From Agarivorans sp. TSD2052 (GTDB taxonomy: Bacteria; Pseudomonadota; Gammaproteobacteria; Enterobacterales; Celerinatantimonadaceae): 64,000 nt of DNA. Position numbers and translations under genes: made by a program. The DNA lies in NCBI RefSeq assembly GCF_023238625.1, contig NZ_CP096670.1, positions 1,663,501 to 1,727,500 of the forward strand. The letters are read 5' to 3'. Positions 1 to 7,897 of this stretch are shown piece after piece. The stretch's first letter is position 1; the number at the start of each line of letters is the position of its first letter. The notes under the pieces were generated by a model. It searched no databases. It worked only from the letters and a program-made list of their open reading frames with translations, and had not been told where the DNA came from.

Positions 1-204
1 ATTAGCTCGTCCCGACTCACACAATTGCTTTGCGGTTAGATTAGCGCACGCAGGTAACGGTTCCAGCTTGAACCAGTTGTTTGCGACGCTGATGTCGCCT
101 GACCATTTTAGGATAAACTCAAGTATGTAGTCTATTTCTTGCACTGAAAAGTACTTAGCGAGTTCTTGATTAAGTAACTCAAATTGCTTTCCATTGTCTT
201 CCAT
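1..204 (-). CDS. Partial DUF2384/MbcA-like antitoxin-type protein (cut by window edge)
   Basis: An ATG-started frame runs 68 codons without a stop off the left edge. The segment NNWFKLEPLPACANLTAKQLC followed by a Gly-Arg-Ala resembles the 'W..PLPAL.G.TP.EL...GRA' core of DUF2384 (MbcA/ParS/Xre-type) antitoxin domains. No complete domain is visible because the C-terminus is outside the window. A toxin partner would be expected beyond the edge; none is seen on this side. Assignment is by motif resemblance only. Confidence 0.45.
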   Translation of the reverse strand, partial: MEDNGKQFELLNQELAKYFSVQEIDYILEFILKWSGDISVANNWFKLEPLPACANLTAKQLCESGRAN

Positions 205-1030
205 TTTGCTTTTCCTTCTTAATATTACCTAGTGAAAATAGCCATATTAGCAATAAATAACAAATGGCTAGTTGTGTTCAGGATTATTGCTCAGCTGCCG
301 CTAGGTCATCATCTCATATTGAAGTAACGAAAAATTCGCTAAATATAAGTGTTAGGAGGGGATACGGATTTCGTCAACGTTAATCTGGATGTGTTATTTA
401 ATTGTTTCTGCTCAGTAGAAATACGTAAGAACAGCGGGTTAATAGATTGAGGCATCAGAACGAGTTAAGTTTAATTATTGTCGTCTATATACAGAAGAAT
501 ATGTTGAAAAATCAACATGGATAAAACGCAACGAGATAATAGCGATAGTGCAGAGGTGAAGTGCGACTGAAGGAGTCATGGGTATAGCGCAAAAAATTAA
601 CCTTGAAAAAAAGCTATTTGTTTTCAAACTGTTGTTTTATACCTCAGCCTCTGGCTGAGAATTAATCCAGATAGATGATGATGTTTGTAATTAAGTCAAA
701 TACGCTAGTAATCATGTGATTTGATGAACAATGATAGACAAAAATCTTAGGGGTTAAATTAAGACTAAAGGCTTTATTTGACGACAAATATAGTGTATCA
801 AAACCAATTTTTTAAAGGAACCCATTGGCACTTAATTAAGTTTTATTAGGGTTTTTATATTCATTTAAATTCAGCGACTTGAACCGAGAATGACAAAGCT
901 AACAAATTCTGTTTATGTGATCTGTGTCATTGACAGCTTTTTAGCTCACTTTGATCTTAAAATGGTGTTGTTGCTCAAACAAGATTGAACCTTCTTGCCT
1001 TTCAGCGATCTAGACGTTAAAACGAAACAG
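205..1030. other. Gene-poor AT-rich stretch
   Basis: No convincing coding frame on either strand. A small hairpin (CTCAGCC/GGCTGAG, 643-659) has no T-run. Nothing else is recognised. Confidence 0.5.
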
Positions 1031-1294
1031 TCAGGTCGTATTATGGGCAAAGCGTCGGCATAAGTGTTGTTGGGCTTGCCATGAACGCTGTTGTAAATTC
1101 AGTTGTTGGTCTTGCTGGCATATCAGTAACTCTCTCGAAACTTTGGGCGCAAAGCGATATGCCCAGGCGGCTTCGATTAGTATTCGCTTTGCAAGGGTAT
1201 TGCCACACTTTGTAATACCGCCTTGTTTTTGCCTGTTACCACTGGAGTATTCTGAGGGCGTTAAGCCCACAAAATTCATCAGTGAACTCGGGTT
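1031..1294 (-). pseudogene. IS110-family transposase remnant (C-terminal domain)
   Basis: The minus-strand frame reads RFANPSSLMNFVGLTPSEYS and continues SGNRQKQGGITKCGN...RILIEAAWAYR. This is the conserved C-terminal block of IS110/IS1111-type DEDD transposases. A stop lies directly upstream of the RFANP segment, so the N-terminal catalytic domain is missing. The far C-terminus (QAQQHLCRRF) ends early with no GFIWAI-type tail. It is a decayed fragment. Confidence 0.7.
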
Positions 1295-1318
1295 AGCAAA
1301 GCGTTAGCACTGATGAAT
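1274..1318. repeat. 11-bp inverted repeat at the broken end of the IS110 remnant
   Basis: ATTCATCAGTG (1274-1284) and its complement CACTGATGAAT (1308-1318) flank a 23-bp loop where homology to the IS110 transposase stops. It may mark the rearrangement that truncated the gene. Confidence 0.4.
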
Positions 1319-1410
1319 CTTTGTAGCTTGAGCTCATTTCAGGACATTTACTGGCTTTAGCGTGACACTCGAGCTTTTTTCGGGGGGAACACTGGGAATG
1401 GCTATCTCCA

Positions 1411-1430
1411 AAAAAGGCGATTTCGCCTTT
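1411..1430. terminator. Possible terminator hairpin (AAAGGCG/CGCCTTT)
   Basis: A short GC-rich palindrome flanked by A-run and T-rich sequence, between the IS110 remnant and the next small ORF. It could act in either direction. Confidence 0.35.
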
Positions 1431-1534
1431 GCTTTGCTAATGCTACGAATGTCGCTGCTTCTGTTGAGTGTTCTTTGTAATTGATTTCACGTTTCATAAT
1501 TGACTACAAAGTCCCGTATAGCGGAGAGAAGATG

Positions 1535-1756
1535 TTAAGCGATTTTATGCATTACACCTGTTCCGTAGCAGCCCTGGTAGCCGCATGCATGGCTGGTTTT
1601 ACTTACAATGTCTGAAGATTTGATGTAGGTTTTAAAGTTCCAACCTTTTTGTTGTAGCTGCTTCATTACGAACGAACCGTCTCGAGTTCTTCCTTTTTGG
1701 CTAGCTAGTGCAAGTACTTCTCTCAGTTCCGTTTGTGCGTTAGTTTCGATATTCAT
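1535..1756 (-). CDS. Hypothetical 73-residue protein
   Basis: ATG start preceded by an AAGGC-like ribosome site. The product is small and polar with a C-terminal Cys/Gly-rich tail (HACGYQGCYGTG) and no recognisable domain. It lies in a gene-poor accessory region and shares strand with the next small ORF. Coding status is uncertain. Confidence 0.3.
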   Translation of the reverse strand: MNIETNAQTELREVLALASQKGRTRDGSFVMKQLQQKGWNFKTYIKSSDIVSKTSHACGYQGCYGTGVMHKIA

Positions 1757-1861
1757 TGTATTTGCCTTTTGCCCTGTGGGCTGTTGTTTTCATTGTGATG
1801 TAAAGAGTGTGGTGGTTACATACCGCTTCGTATGATTTGTCATTGTTAATTTCGTTTCGAT

Positions 1862-1993
1862 TTAAATGGCAGTTTCTAATTTTTTGATAAGAAGGTTGTT
1901 TTTCTTTGCATTATTTGAACTCAGAGCTTTTGGTGCTTGAGTACGTGTTAGTTCTTCAAAATGTAGCGCTGTTCGAGAGTTAGAAGTAGGCAT
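1862..1993 (-). CDS. Hypothetical 43-residue basic peptide
   Basis: The internal ATG at 1993 is the better start because a GGGGG ribosome site sits just upstream. The frame also extends to 2059 without such a site. The peptide (MPTSNSRTALHFEELTRTQA...) is Lys/Thr-rich and unrecognised. A stem-loop (GTGCAT/ATGCAC, about 2015-2036) precedes the ribosome site. Confidence 0.35.
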   Translation of the reverse strand: MPTSNSRTALHFEELTRTQAPKALSSNNAKKNNLLIKKLETAI

Positions 1994-2289
1994 TTTGTGT
2001 CCCCCTTTTTTGTGTGCATTCTTTTTGAGATGCACTGTTATTTTGGGGTAGCATAGCAATCAAAATTATTTTGACCATACTAAAATGCTAATAAAACAAC
2101 AGCTTAAATTCGCCCTTGCTAATATTCACGTCTATCTAACTGATTTTGAAAAGCTACATTTATTTAGGTTTTTCTGAAATTATTGAACAATCTGGCTATT
2201 TCATCGTAGTGCTTTCAATAGCGTCTAGAAGTGACCTTGATAAACGAATGGTGCTCGCAGTTTCTAAACTCAGCATTATCCAGACAGCG

Positions 2290-3076
2290 AGGAGGTGCTA
2301 GTGTTAGTTTTCACAGCATACTTTGTCTATTCAAATAATTTTACTTGGTTTTGTTGCGTAGAAACGCAATGACTACATTTGAAATCTCATGGTTGAAATG
2401 ACTGAGTTACGCCGGTATTTTGGAGTATTATACTTTTTTTTGGGTTTCGTATAAAAACTTACTGTAAATTTCAGAAAAAGTGCACTCCTCTTATAATTGA
2501 GAACAAATAAAATGGATAAGAACGTCCATCTACTTCTTAAGCTCAATTTGTATTATTTGATCTTGACTGGTTTTTTTCTGCGAGGAACGAAGCAGGCCAT
2601 GAACAAAACATTTTGACAGTGGCCTTGCCGCTGCGCAGCAAGTAGAAATCCAGTTAATAGTGAATTGCTAATTTTAACAATGAAAATTGCTTAATGAGTT
2701 AGGCCAACACTTTCATAGCATAATAGAATCAGTACCTCGATAACCTAGCTGGAACCCCAAAAAATTGGATAATTATAGTGGTAGGTTTTCTATAAAAAGG
2801 TGCGAATTGATCTGTTGAAACTCTTTTTTCATATAGTCTGGTTGTAAATGGGTAGCAATATGGATACTTATTTAGCGTAGCAATGTATTTTAATTCAACA
2901 ATAACTTCGGCTACACAAAGAATTTTCTTAGTCCCTAGTTCTTTTTTATGTTTGATTTAGTTTGTTCTAGAGTGTGAAAGAGTCAAGAAGTTCATCTCTC
3001 GCACTAATGCTTTGCGAAACTACTTTCGATTGTTTATGTTAAAAATTAGTAGCATTAAAGCACTGCAAGATAATGC
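2290..3076. repeat. Long direct repeat R1 (non-coding)
   Basis: This stretch is repeated in the same orientation at 8212-8957. From about 2461 to 3000 the copies differ at only a scattering of positions; the first ~170 bases and the last ~70 are more diverged, and R1 carries about 50 extra bases near its left end. No open frame is conserved between copies, so this looks like a non-coding mobile unit or a replication/maintenance region. The motif GAGGTGCTAG at its left edge (about 2291-2301) and the full 20-bp motif at its right edge (3082-3099) suggest defined ends. Confidence 0.8.
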
Positions 3077-3099
3077 CAGCAGCTATGAGGTGCTAGCAG
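3073..3099. repeat. Motif M copy 1 (GCTATGAGGTGCTAGCAG)
   Basis: GCTATGAGGTGCTAGCAG, preceded by ATGCCAGC as in the copy at 8209. It lies at the right end of R1. The half-sites CTGCTA/TAGCAG of the full motif form an inverted repeat around an 8-bp centre. Confidence 0.7.
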
Positions 3100-3174
3100 T
3101 TTGGTAAGGCCTGCGAACCATAGATACTTTCTAAGTTCTCAAAACGCAGCTGCTTGTCGGCAGGAGAATAGAGG

Positions 3175-3336
3175 TCATTTTAGTATGTAGATGCTTGGTA
3201 TATCCAATGAATTTAGAGTGTTAAGCCCTTGATGGTTCTCGACTAACTTGTTTTTGTCCAATTGTGTTTTAGCGAGAATGATCCTACGAGACTCACCTTC
3301 ACCATCGAAAGTATCTAGAGGTACTAGGCCTTACCA
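3175..3336 (-). pseudogene. Fragment of an unidentified gene
   Basis: About 50 codons read continuously (…TFDGEGESRRIILAKTQL…NTLNSLDIPSIYILK) to a TGA, but the frame is closed upstream by a stop and has no start codon. The composition looks like a real protein end, so this is probably the 3' remnant of a gene cut by insertion of R1. Family not recognised. Confidence 0.35.
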
Positions 3337-3509
3337 CTTCCCATCTATAAAGAATCGGCAGTTACACTTGCTTCGCAATACCTCAGTTAAGCTTTGCAGC
3401 ATGACTGTGAGTCAGGTTATTTAATATCACACCAGAAACATCGAAGACATGGTTATTTTCCATAACCTAGCAAAAGCGCAAAACAAACGTTGGTAACGCT
3501 ATATGAGCG

Positions 3510-4217
3510 TCAGCCATAGTGGGCTTTTCTATGGCAGTTTGGACACAAAGCTATTGCGTTAACAACACTATCATCACCGCCCTTAGCTAGAGGTTTTTTA
3601 TGGTGAACCTCTAGGTACGGACTACCATCAGATTTACGGTCAAAAGGAGCTAAACTTGAACATCCTCCGCATATACCTTTTGCATTGTATAGAACCTCAG
3701 CGACAACATCAGGGTTTCTATCGTAAACCGCCGTCAATACCATTCTTTTCTTTGGCTTAAGCGTTGCTGTTTTTAAACGTTTTCGACGCAGCTCAGCAGA
3801 AGACGTAGATGATTGATTAACTTTTTCTCTGAAGCTTTTTTCAAATATCTCATAAGAGACCTCTAGAGGCACCGCTCTAAACTCATCTCCATCGACAACC
3901 AATTCTCTTTTCTCTATCGATGGTTCAAACCCATCAGCAACCGTTTGGCCTTTATTGTTTTGGCGTGTTCGCGTTTTAAAAATGAAAAGTTCGTACCCTT
4001 CATTTATCACTTTATCAATATGCTTAAGAGAGTGGGCGTAACCTTTGGGAGCCCAATTAGGGCTAAGAATCAGGTCGCTATCTTCCCCATTAGATAAGTC
4101 CAAACTAAAAAGAACCTGTTTTTTCGTATCATTACAGTACGAGTATTTTCCTTGTGTCGCGCCTAAATTTAGGCCCATAACCCGATTCACAAAACTCGTT
4201 CTAGATTCTTTAGACAA
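3510..4217 (-). CDS. HNH endonuclease (McrA-like C-terminal domain)
   Basis: The C-terminal ~60 residues form a canonical HNH beta-beta-alpha-metal fold: a CGGC pair, then EVHHKKPLAKGG, NAIALCPNCH and RKAHYG. The HH pair, Asn and last His are the metal/catalytic residues, and the four cysteines form a zinc knuckle. The N-terminal ~150 residues have no recognised domain and may bind DNA or modified bases. The likely start is TTG at 4217, preceded by AAAGGAG. It follows the AHH/Imm11 pair on the same strand and may be co-transcribed with it. Stand-alone proteins of this type act as restriction-like or selfish nucleases; the role here is inferred. Confidence 0.75.
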   Translation of the reverse strand: MSKESRTSFVNRVMGLNLGATQGKYSYCNDTKKQVLFSLDLSNGEDSDLILSPNWAPKGYAHSLKHIDKVINEGYELFIFKTRTRQNNKGQTVADGFEPSIEKRELVVDGDEFRAVPLEVSYEIFEKSFREKVNQSSTSSAELRRKRLKTATLKPKKRMVLTAVYDRNPDVVAEVLYNAKGICGGCSSLAPFDRKSDGSPYLEVHHKKPLAKGGDDSVVNAIALCPNCHRKAHYG

Positions 4218-4263
4218 TACTGACTCCTTTGGGCTTGCCTTACTAATTAGTCAATGATGGCAG

Positions 4264-4830
4264 CTAAAAAGGCTCTAACAGCTCTTCGTCAAACGTAACC
4301 CCTGATAACGAATGCTCTGCTAGCAGTGCCTTAAATGCTTCGTTACAGTAGAACGAGGAGGCACCTTGAAGCTTCGACTTGAATATCAGCTTATCCTGCA
4401 CATCGCTTTCATCAAATACCAGAGAATCAATGCCGTCCTCAATCCCTTCAAGATAGCGCGTAAGACAAAGCGATTTCTGTTCTTTGCCAAATGTTAAGCA
4501 GTTAAACAGAACATAAGCGTCGCCTTCAACACTAATAGGCAAAAACTCACCAAAGCTTTCAAGTTGTGGTTTCAGCACCTTCAATGCAGTTTGATTCAAT
4601 ACCAAAAAACTGCCAGAAATCGAAATATCATAGGCTTGAGCTTTCGCGTCGCTAAAATACGAACAAGCAATATTGGCATGCCAGAGGGGAGACAAAGGCG
4701 TGTTATTCATTGACGCTGACATCAATGTCTCAACGAGTCCTTCATTGCCGAGTTGCTCAGCTAACGTGAAGTCATCGAGATCTAATACTTCATAAGATCC
4801 CGTCGGCGCTTTCAGTTGATAGGTCGTCAT
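4264..4830 (-). CDS. Imm11-like (DUF1629) immunity protein
   Basis: A 188-residue acidic protein. The C-terminal pattern 'F.. .LQGASSFYCNEAFKALL..HSLSGVTFDE' matches the closing block of DUF1629/Imm11 immunity proteins, which typically sit next to polymorphic toxins. The ATG at 4830 shares its A with the TAA stop of the upstream AHH nuclease (TAATG), so the two are translationally coupled and probably form a cognate toxin-immunity pair. The frame could be read five codons further upstream from a GTG, but GGAAAGGA supports the ATG. Function is inferred from family and position. Confidence 0.65.
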   Translation of the reverse strand: MTTYQLKAPTGSYEVLDLDDFTLAEQLGNEGLVETLMSASMNNTPLSPLWHANIACSYFSDAKAQAYDISISGSFLVLNQTALKVLKPQLESFGEFLPISVEGDAYVLFNCLTFGKEQKSLCLTRYLEGIEDGIDSLVFDESDVQDKLIFKSKLQGASSFYCNEAFKALLAEHSLSGVTFDEELLEPF

Positions 4831-5546
4831 TAAATTCCTTTCCACGATGTATCTTTCGGTGCGAGAACCTGAGCAGGCAATGAGCCTGATTTTATCTGAT
4901 TTTTGATATGACGTAAGCGACGTTCAAAAATATCTTTTTGCAGGCTCGTTTGGCCAAGGTGGCGCGTAATCCACGTCTCATAATTGTAACGATGAATACC
5001 GCGATGCGATGGCGTTGATGGCGTGGCCCAATCTTCAGGTTTGTTCTTTTGGAAGTTAATCATCCAGACGCCATTCGTGGGGTCATTAATACCAATGCCA
5101 TTAAGGTGGAGGTTTAATCGCGCCCGCATCATTCTTGAGCGTAAGAATTTCCCTTTACCACACACAATGTGGTGTGGCTCATGCTGCTTAGTAGGTTTCG
5201 GCTCACCCACGGATGCGAGGTGCCTTGCCAAGCGGTCAGTAGGATGATGAGCTTCTTCTTTTAAGTCTTTTAACGAGGCGCTAGAACATGCCTCTCGATA
5301 AGCCTTTAATGACTCCTGAGCAATAACGAGGCTGGTGATTCGGCTTTTTTCAGCCTCGAGATGCTCATAATCTCGAGTCATTTTCTCAAGTAGCGCTTTT
5401 TCCTCTTCACTAGAAGCTGGGACTCCAGCAAGCTTGGCATCATGAAACTTCTTAGCTTTTAATTCAAACTGATAAATCGCCAGCTCTAGCGCATTAGGAT
5501 TACTCGGTCTTGTTGGGTGAGGATAGACCCGTTGCTCAAGGGGCAT
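4830..5546 (-). CDS. AHH-domain nuclease toxin
   Basis: A 238-residue protein with an alpha-helical, charged N-terminal half (possible coiled coil around residues 25-85) and a C-terminal HNH-like AHH nuclease domain. The signature HEPHHIV begins at residue 122 and is followed by the conserved R-x-L-x-x-x-x-I-D-x-x-N-G-V-W and HRGIHRYNYE segments. AHH domains are nuclease warheads of polymorphic toxins and type VI secretion effectors. No signal peptide, PAAR or VgrG is seen here, so the delivery route is unknown. Start ATG with AAGGAT ribosome site. It is followed by a coupled Imm11-like gene. Confidence 0.72.
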   Translation of the reverse strand: MPLEQRVYPHPTRPSNPNALELAIYQFELKAKKFHDAKLAGVPASSEEEKALLEKMTRDYEHLEAEKSRITSLVIAQESLKAYREACSSASLKDLKEEAHHPTDRLARHLASVGEPKPTKQHEPHHIVCGKGKFLRSRMMRARLNLHLNGIGINDPTNGVWMINFQKNKPEDWATPSTPSHRGIHRYNYETWITRHLGQTSLQKDIFERRLRHIKNQIKSGSLPAQVLAPKDTSWKGI

Positions 5547-5815
5547 AATACATCCTTGTCGTAATTAAGAAGCAAGTACGCTAAATTATAATGACTTAAA
5601 TATCAATATAAAACCCCATGCAGCACCTAAATATGCTCCTTCACCCCCAGTTTTTTATTTGCATCTCAGGCTTTACCAGTTAGCTGATTTGGCTTTTCTA
5701 GGTAAAGTCCTATAAGTCCGAACCCTACCAACCGATATAAATATTGATAAATTCTAAAGATATAAACACAGGCAAGGAGAGCAAACGTTAAAGAGTACCC
5801 TATATGAGAAAATAA
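5547..5815. other. Intergenic region upstream of the AHH gene
   Basis: AT-rich sequence holding the presumed promoter of the AHH/Imm11/HNH block. No specific element could be fixed with confidence. Confidence 0.35.
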
Positions 5816-5926
5816 CCTTTTTGCAATTCGAACAATGATTCACCTAAAACACTTCCTTTACGTAAAGCATTTATCGTTGTCACTTCCGCAGCGGTTGGCT
5901 GGTTAGCGAGTGTTGCTGTATTTAAG

Positions 5927-6118
5927 TTGGCGGCTTTGTACGGTATCGCATCAACGGGAACTGCAATTGCAGCGTTATCAGGAGCAGCAGCTACGAGAGC
6001 GACACTTGCGTTTATCGGGGGGACTATGACAATGGAAATTGTTGCCCTAGTACTAACGGCGTATGTTGTTGCCGTCTTGTTTTTCAAGTTTATGTCAAAA
6101 AGAGTACAGCGGCCTTAG
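5927..6118 (+). CDS. Small hydrophobic protein with GTG-type alanine/glycine segment
   Basis: The frame stays open from 5816 and reads ...LRKAFIVVTSAAVGWLASVA... into ASTGTAIAALSGAAATRATL then AFIGG and a second membrane segment ending KFMSKRVQRP. The 'GTGTAIATLSGAAATNATLA' type segment recurs in many bacterial membrane proteins of unknown role. The only usual start is TTG at 5927. An in-frame ATG at 5804 is followed by a TAA three codons later, so the gene may be nonsense-disrupted or start at a rarer codon. The antisense frame is less protein-like. Confidence 0.35.
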   Translation: MAALYGIASTGTAIAALSGAAATRATLAFIGGTMTMEIVALVLTAYVVAVLFFKFMSKRVQRP

Positions 6119-6227
6119 GCATCAGTTGTTAAGTTCCGGAAGTGATGTCAATAACACCGTTGTGCTTCAAGATTTAACTCCATAGCGGTGTTTACAGTTT
6201 TTCGACGGTTTACCATATTGTTTGTGG
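6119..6227. other. Intergenic segment upstream of candidate sRNA
   Basis: No coding frame or recognisable element. Confidence 0.3.
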
Positions 6228-6255
6228 TTGACGAATGCTCTTGAGAGAGTACACT
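6228..6255 (+). promoter_or_regulatory. Sigma-70-like promoter for candidate sRNA
   Basis: TTGACG (6228-6233), 16-bp spacer, TACACT (6250-6255). It fits a vegetative promoter with three -10 consensus matches plus a strong -35. The expected start is near 6262. Confidence 0.4.
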
Positions 6256-6261
6256 CAACTG

Positions 6262-6391
6262 CTGATGTAGCAGACATGCTTTTGGCATGACATCACGTAA
6301 CCTCTTAGAGGTCGAGGCTGTGCCCGGTAATGATGTTCTGGATCCAAGATTGTTTCTTGGCGAGGCTCCCTAGAAGGAGCCTTTGTTATTT
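6262..6391 (+). ncRNA. Candidate small structured RNA
   Basis: Between the promoter at 6228 and a T-rich terminator there is no open frame, but there are successive short hairpins: CATGC/GCATG (about 6278-6292), ACCTCT/AGAGGT (about 6299-6313) and the terminal GGCTCC/GGAGCC. This looks like an autonomous ~130-nt transcript. It does not match an sRNA family I recognise. Confidence 0.35.
6364..6391 (+). terminator. Rho-independent terminator
   Basis: Perfect 6-bp stem GGCTCC/GGAGCC with a six-base loop, followed by TTTGTTATTT. Confidence 0.6.
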
Positions 6392-6556
6392 CTGGCTATT
6401 GGTGAATCTTATTCTTGGCCCTTTCGAAATAACCCACTTTTTCGTCGGTTAGTAGTCTATTTTCGTTTCAATTAGTTAAAGCTCATTAGCATAACAAACG
6501 TTAGCTAAGCCTACCTGTGTTAACAACGAATCTCATCTATATGGTGTAACTAATAA
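6392..6556. other. Intergenic segment outside the left integron array
   Basis: No gene or structure recognised between the candidate sRNA terminator and the outer boundary motif. Confidence 0.3.
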
Positions 6557-6628
6557 TTGGACAAAAGCGTGTTTGGGTGATGACTTATTCAATGGTGTTT
6601 CGGATTAGCGAAAGTATGGAACAGTTGG
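6557..6628 (-). repeat. Outer boundary sequence of the left integron array
   Basis: Read on the minus strand, directly after the last attC, it contains CTAATCCGAAACACC and then AACACGCTTTTGTCCAA. The right array is followed by CTAATCCGAAGCACC and the same AACACGCTTTTGTCCAA at about 25720-25762, in the opposite orientation. The two array ends therefore share a related terminal sequence. Confidence 0.65.
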
Positions 6629-6739
6629 TGTTAACGCTTTGCATATGGGGCAAATACGAGTTGGCTATACTGCGCGAAGCGCCAGCCAACGAGAATTTGT
6701 CCCAGTGAATTTATGAACACCATTATGCACTTGTTAGAA
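6629..6739 (-). repeat. attC site L2
   Basis: On the minus strand, from TTCTAAC to GTTAACA, with a long imperfect palindrome (ACTGGGACAAAT / ATTTGCCCC and CGTTGGCT / AGCCAAC arms) and GTGCAT / ATGCAAAGC inner boxes. It directly overlaps the stop of the upstream cassette gene, as attC sites usually do. Confidence 0.75.
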
Positions 6740-7150
6740 GTCATTTCCTGAAACTTCCACGGACGTTTTTGCTTTTTTAACGGCTGTAATGATTTTTTCT
6801 CTTTTAACCCAAGACTTCAGGTGCGCTGGAAAACGACTGAGCCAATGGTTATTGGGTCCATATCCAGTCCCCCTCAGTTCAGAAAGGGCTAAGGTCGTTG
6901 GAAGGTTCTTTTGTTCCATTACGCTAAGGAAGTGCTCAATTTCCAATAACGAAGCAAATTCAATTTCGAACCCCTGAACTGAAACAGTTAAATATGGATA
7001 TCCTTTGGTCGGATCTTTTTCAGGAAAAGGCGGTTCATACTCTGTGCACCAGCTATAGCCAGTTTCTTCTTCGTTGACACCTTTATGAATCCAATAACTT
7101 ATCGGTGATGTCTTTCTACTTTTGAAGTGCTGTAATTTCCATTTACTCAT
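6734..7150 (-). CDS. Hypothetical cassette protein (138 aa)
   Basis: The second leftward cassette of the left array, framed by attC sites at 7157-7231 and 6629-6739. The protein is soluble, aromatic-rich in the N-terminal half (SYWIHKGVNEEETGYSWCTE) and basic at the C-terminus. No domain is recognised. Its place in an attC-bounded unit with the gene filling the whole cassette supports that it is real. Confidence 0.6.
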   Translation of the reverse strand: MSKWKLQHFKSRKTSPISYWIHKGVNEEETGYSWCTEYEPPFPEKDPTKGYPYLTVSVQGFEIEFASLLEIEHFLSVMEQKNLPTTLALSELRGTGYGPNNHWLSRFPAHLKSWVKREKIITAVKKAKTSVEVSGNDF

Positions 7151-7156
7151 TTTGAC

Positions 7157-7231
7157 TTCTAACGCCTCGCATCAGCGGCTTTTTTGACGGCGTAGCCGGC
7201 AGAAAAGTCAGACTGCATGCGTTTGTTAGGC
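7157..7231 (-). repeat. attC site L1
   Basis: On the minus strand, GCCTAAC at the left core and GTTAGAA at the right core, with AACGCAT/ATGCGAGGCGTT boxes and a central palindrome (GTCTGACTTTTCTGCC / GGC..GTCAAAAAAGCC arms). Typical attC geometry of about 75 bp. Confidence 0.8.
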
Positions 7232-7249
7232 GAAATGTTGAGACTGTAT

Positions 7250-7672
7250 TTACACAAGGTTTTCATCAATTTGAGAATTGCTCCTGCGCTTTCTCTGTAA
7301 TACTCTGGTGATCCCCCAGGCTATAAGAAAAGTGAATAAGTAGGCGACAATACTCACTAGTGGAGCAACTATGTGGCCTCCTGGCACCATATATCCAGGA
7401 TTTCCGTAGGAAAAACCAACGACACATTGATGGAATATGGCGGTTCCAAACAAGCCCGCCGTGAAAGCTACGATTGGCCAATTTCGCCCTCGAAGAAATT
7501 GTAATGTACCAACGAATGCAAAAATTAGGGTTGGAAAATAAATATAGATAGCAAATGCGAAATTGCTTCTCATCTCTGAAAGTGAAAGAAATTTTTTATC
7601 AAAAGCCATAACCAATCCTAGTAAGATTAGAAAAGCAAGTACTGGAATGAATAACCTCCGCTTTATACGCAT
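7250..7672 (-). CDS. Small integral membrane cassette protein (140 aa)
   Basis: Four likely transmembrane helices (about residues 8-25, 38-60, 66-85 and 100-125) with a basic N-terminus (MRIKRRLF) and basic C-terminal tail. It is the first cassette of the left array, starting 20 bp after the attI core and ending just before attC L1. No family assigned. Confidence 0.65.
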   Translation of the reverse strand: MRIKRRLFIPVLAFLILLGLVMAFDKKFLSLSEMRSNFAFAIYIYFPTLIFAFVGTLQFLRGRNWPIVAFTAGLFGTAIFHQCVVGFSYGNPGYMVPGGHIVAPLVSIVAYLFTFLIAWGITRVLQRKRRSNSQIDENLV

Positions 7673-7688
7673 CTGTGTGGTGTTACCT

Positions 7689-7707
7689 ATTTCGCCTAAC
7701 GCTAAGT
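7689..7707 (-). other. attI core of the left (integrase-less) integron
   Basis: On the minus strand it reads CTTAGCGTTAGGC at the first-cassette junction, identical to the right attI core at 12601-12613. The adjacent GGCCGCACGTGCGGCC palindrome (7708-7724) is also shared. Confidence 0.75.
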
Positions 7708-7881
7708 AGGCCGCACGTGCGGCCTATCTCAAAAAACATGACCTTTATCACATTCGCTCATCAATTAATGATTTGATATTAACCCATTGTCTACCTTAGT
7801 TTTTTACTCGGTATCAATCAATCGTCGATCCAAAGCTTTCATTGATTGCTTTGACAAATGACGCAAATGACACCAGGAATG

Positions 7882-7897
7882 CTGTAAAGATGCACAG
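7882..7897 (+). promoter_or_regulatory. LexA box retained in the integrase-less platform
   Basis: CTGTAAAGATGCACAG fits CTGT-N8-ACAG. It sits at the same place as the box in front of the intact intI, but the central eight bases have changed and there is no gene to control. Confidence 0.6.

Noticed and set aside
5800-6087. Minus-strand 95-codon frame
   Set aside because: It is antisense to a frame with a familiar membrane-protein segment. Its Ala/Val/Thr-rich product is what the complement of that segment would give.
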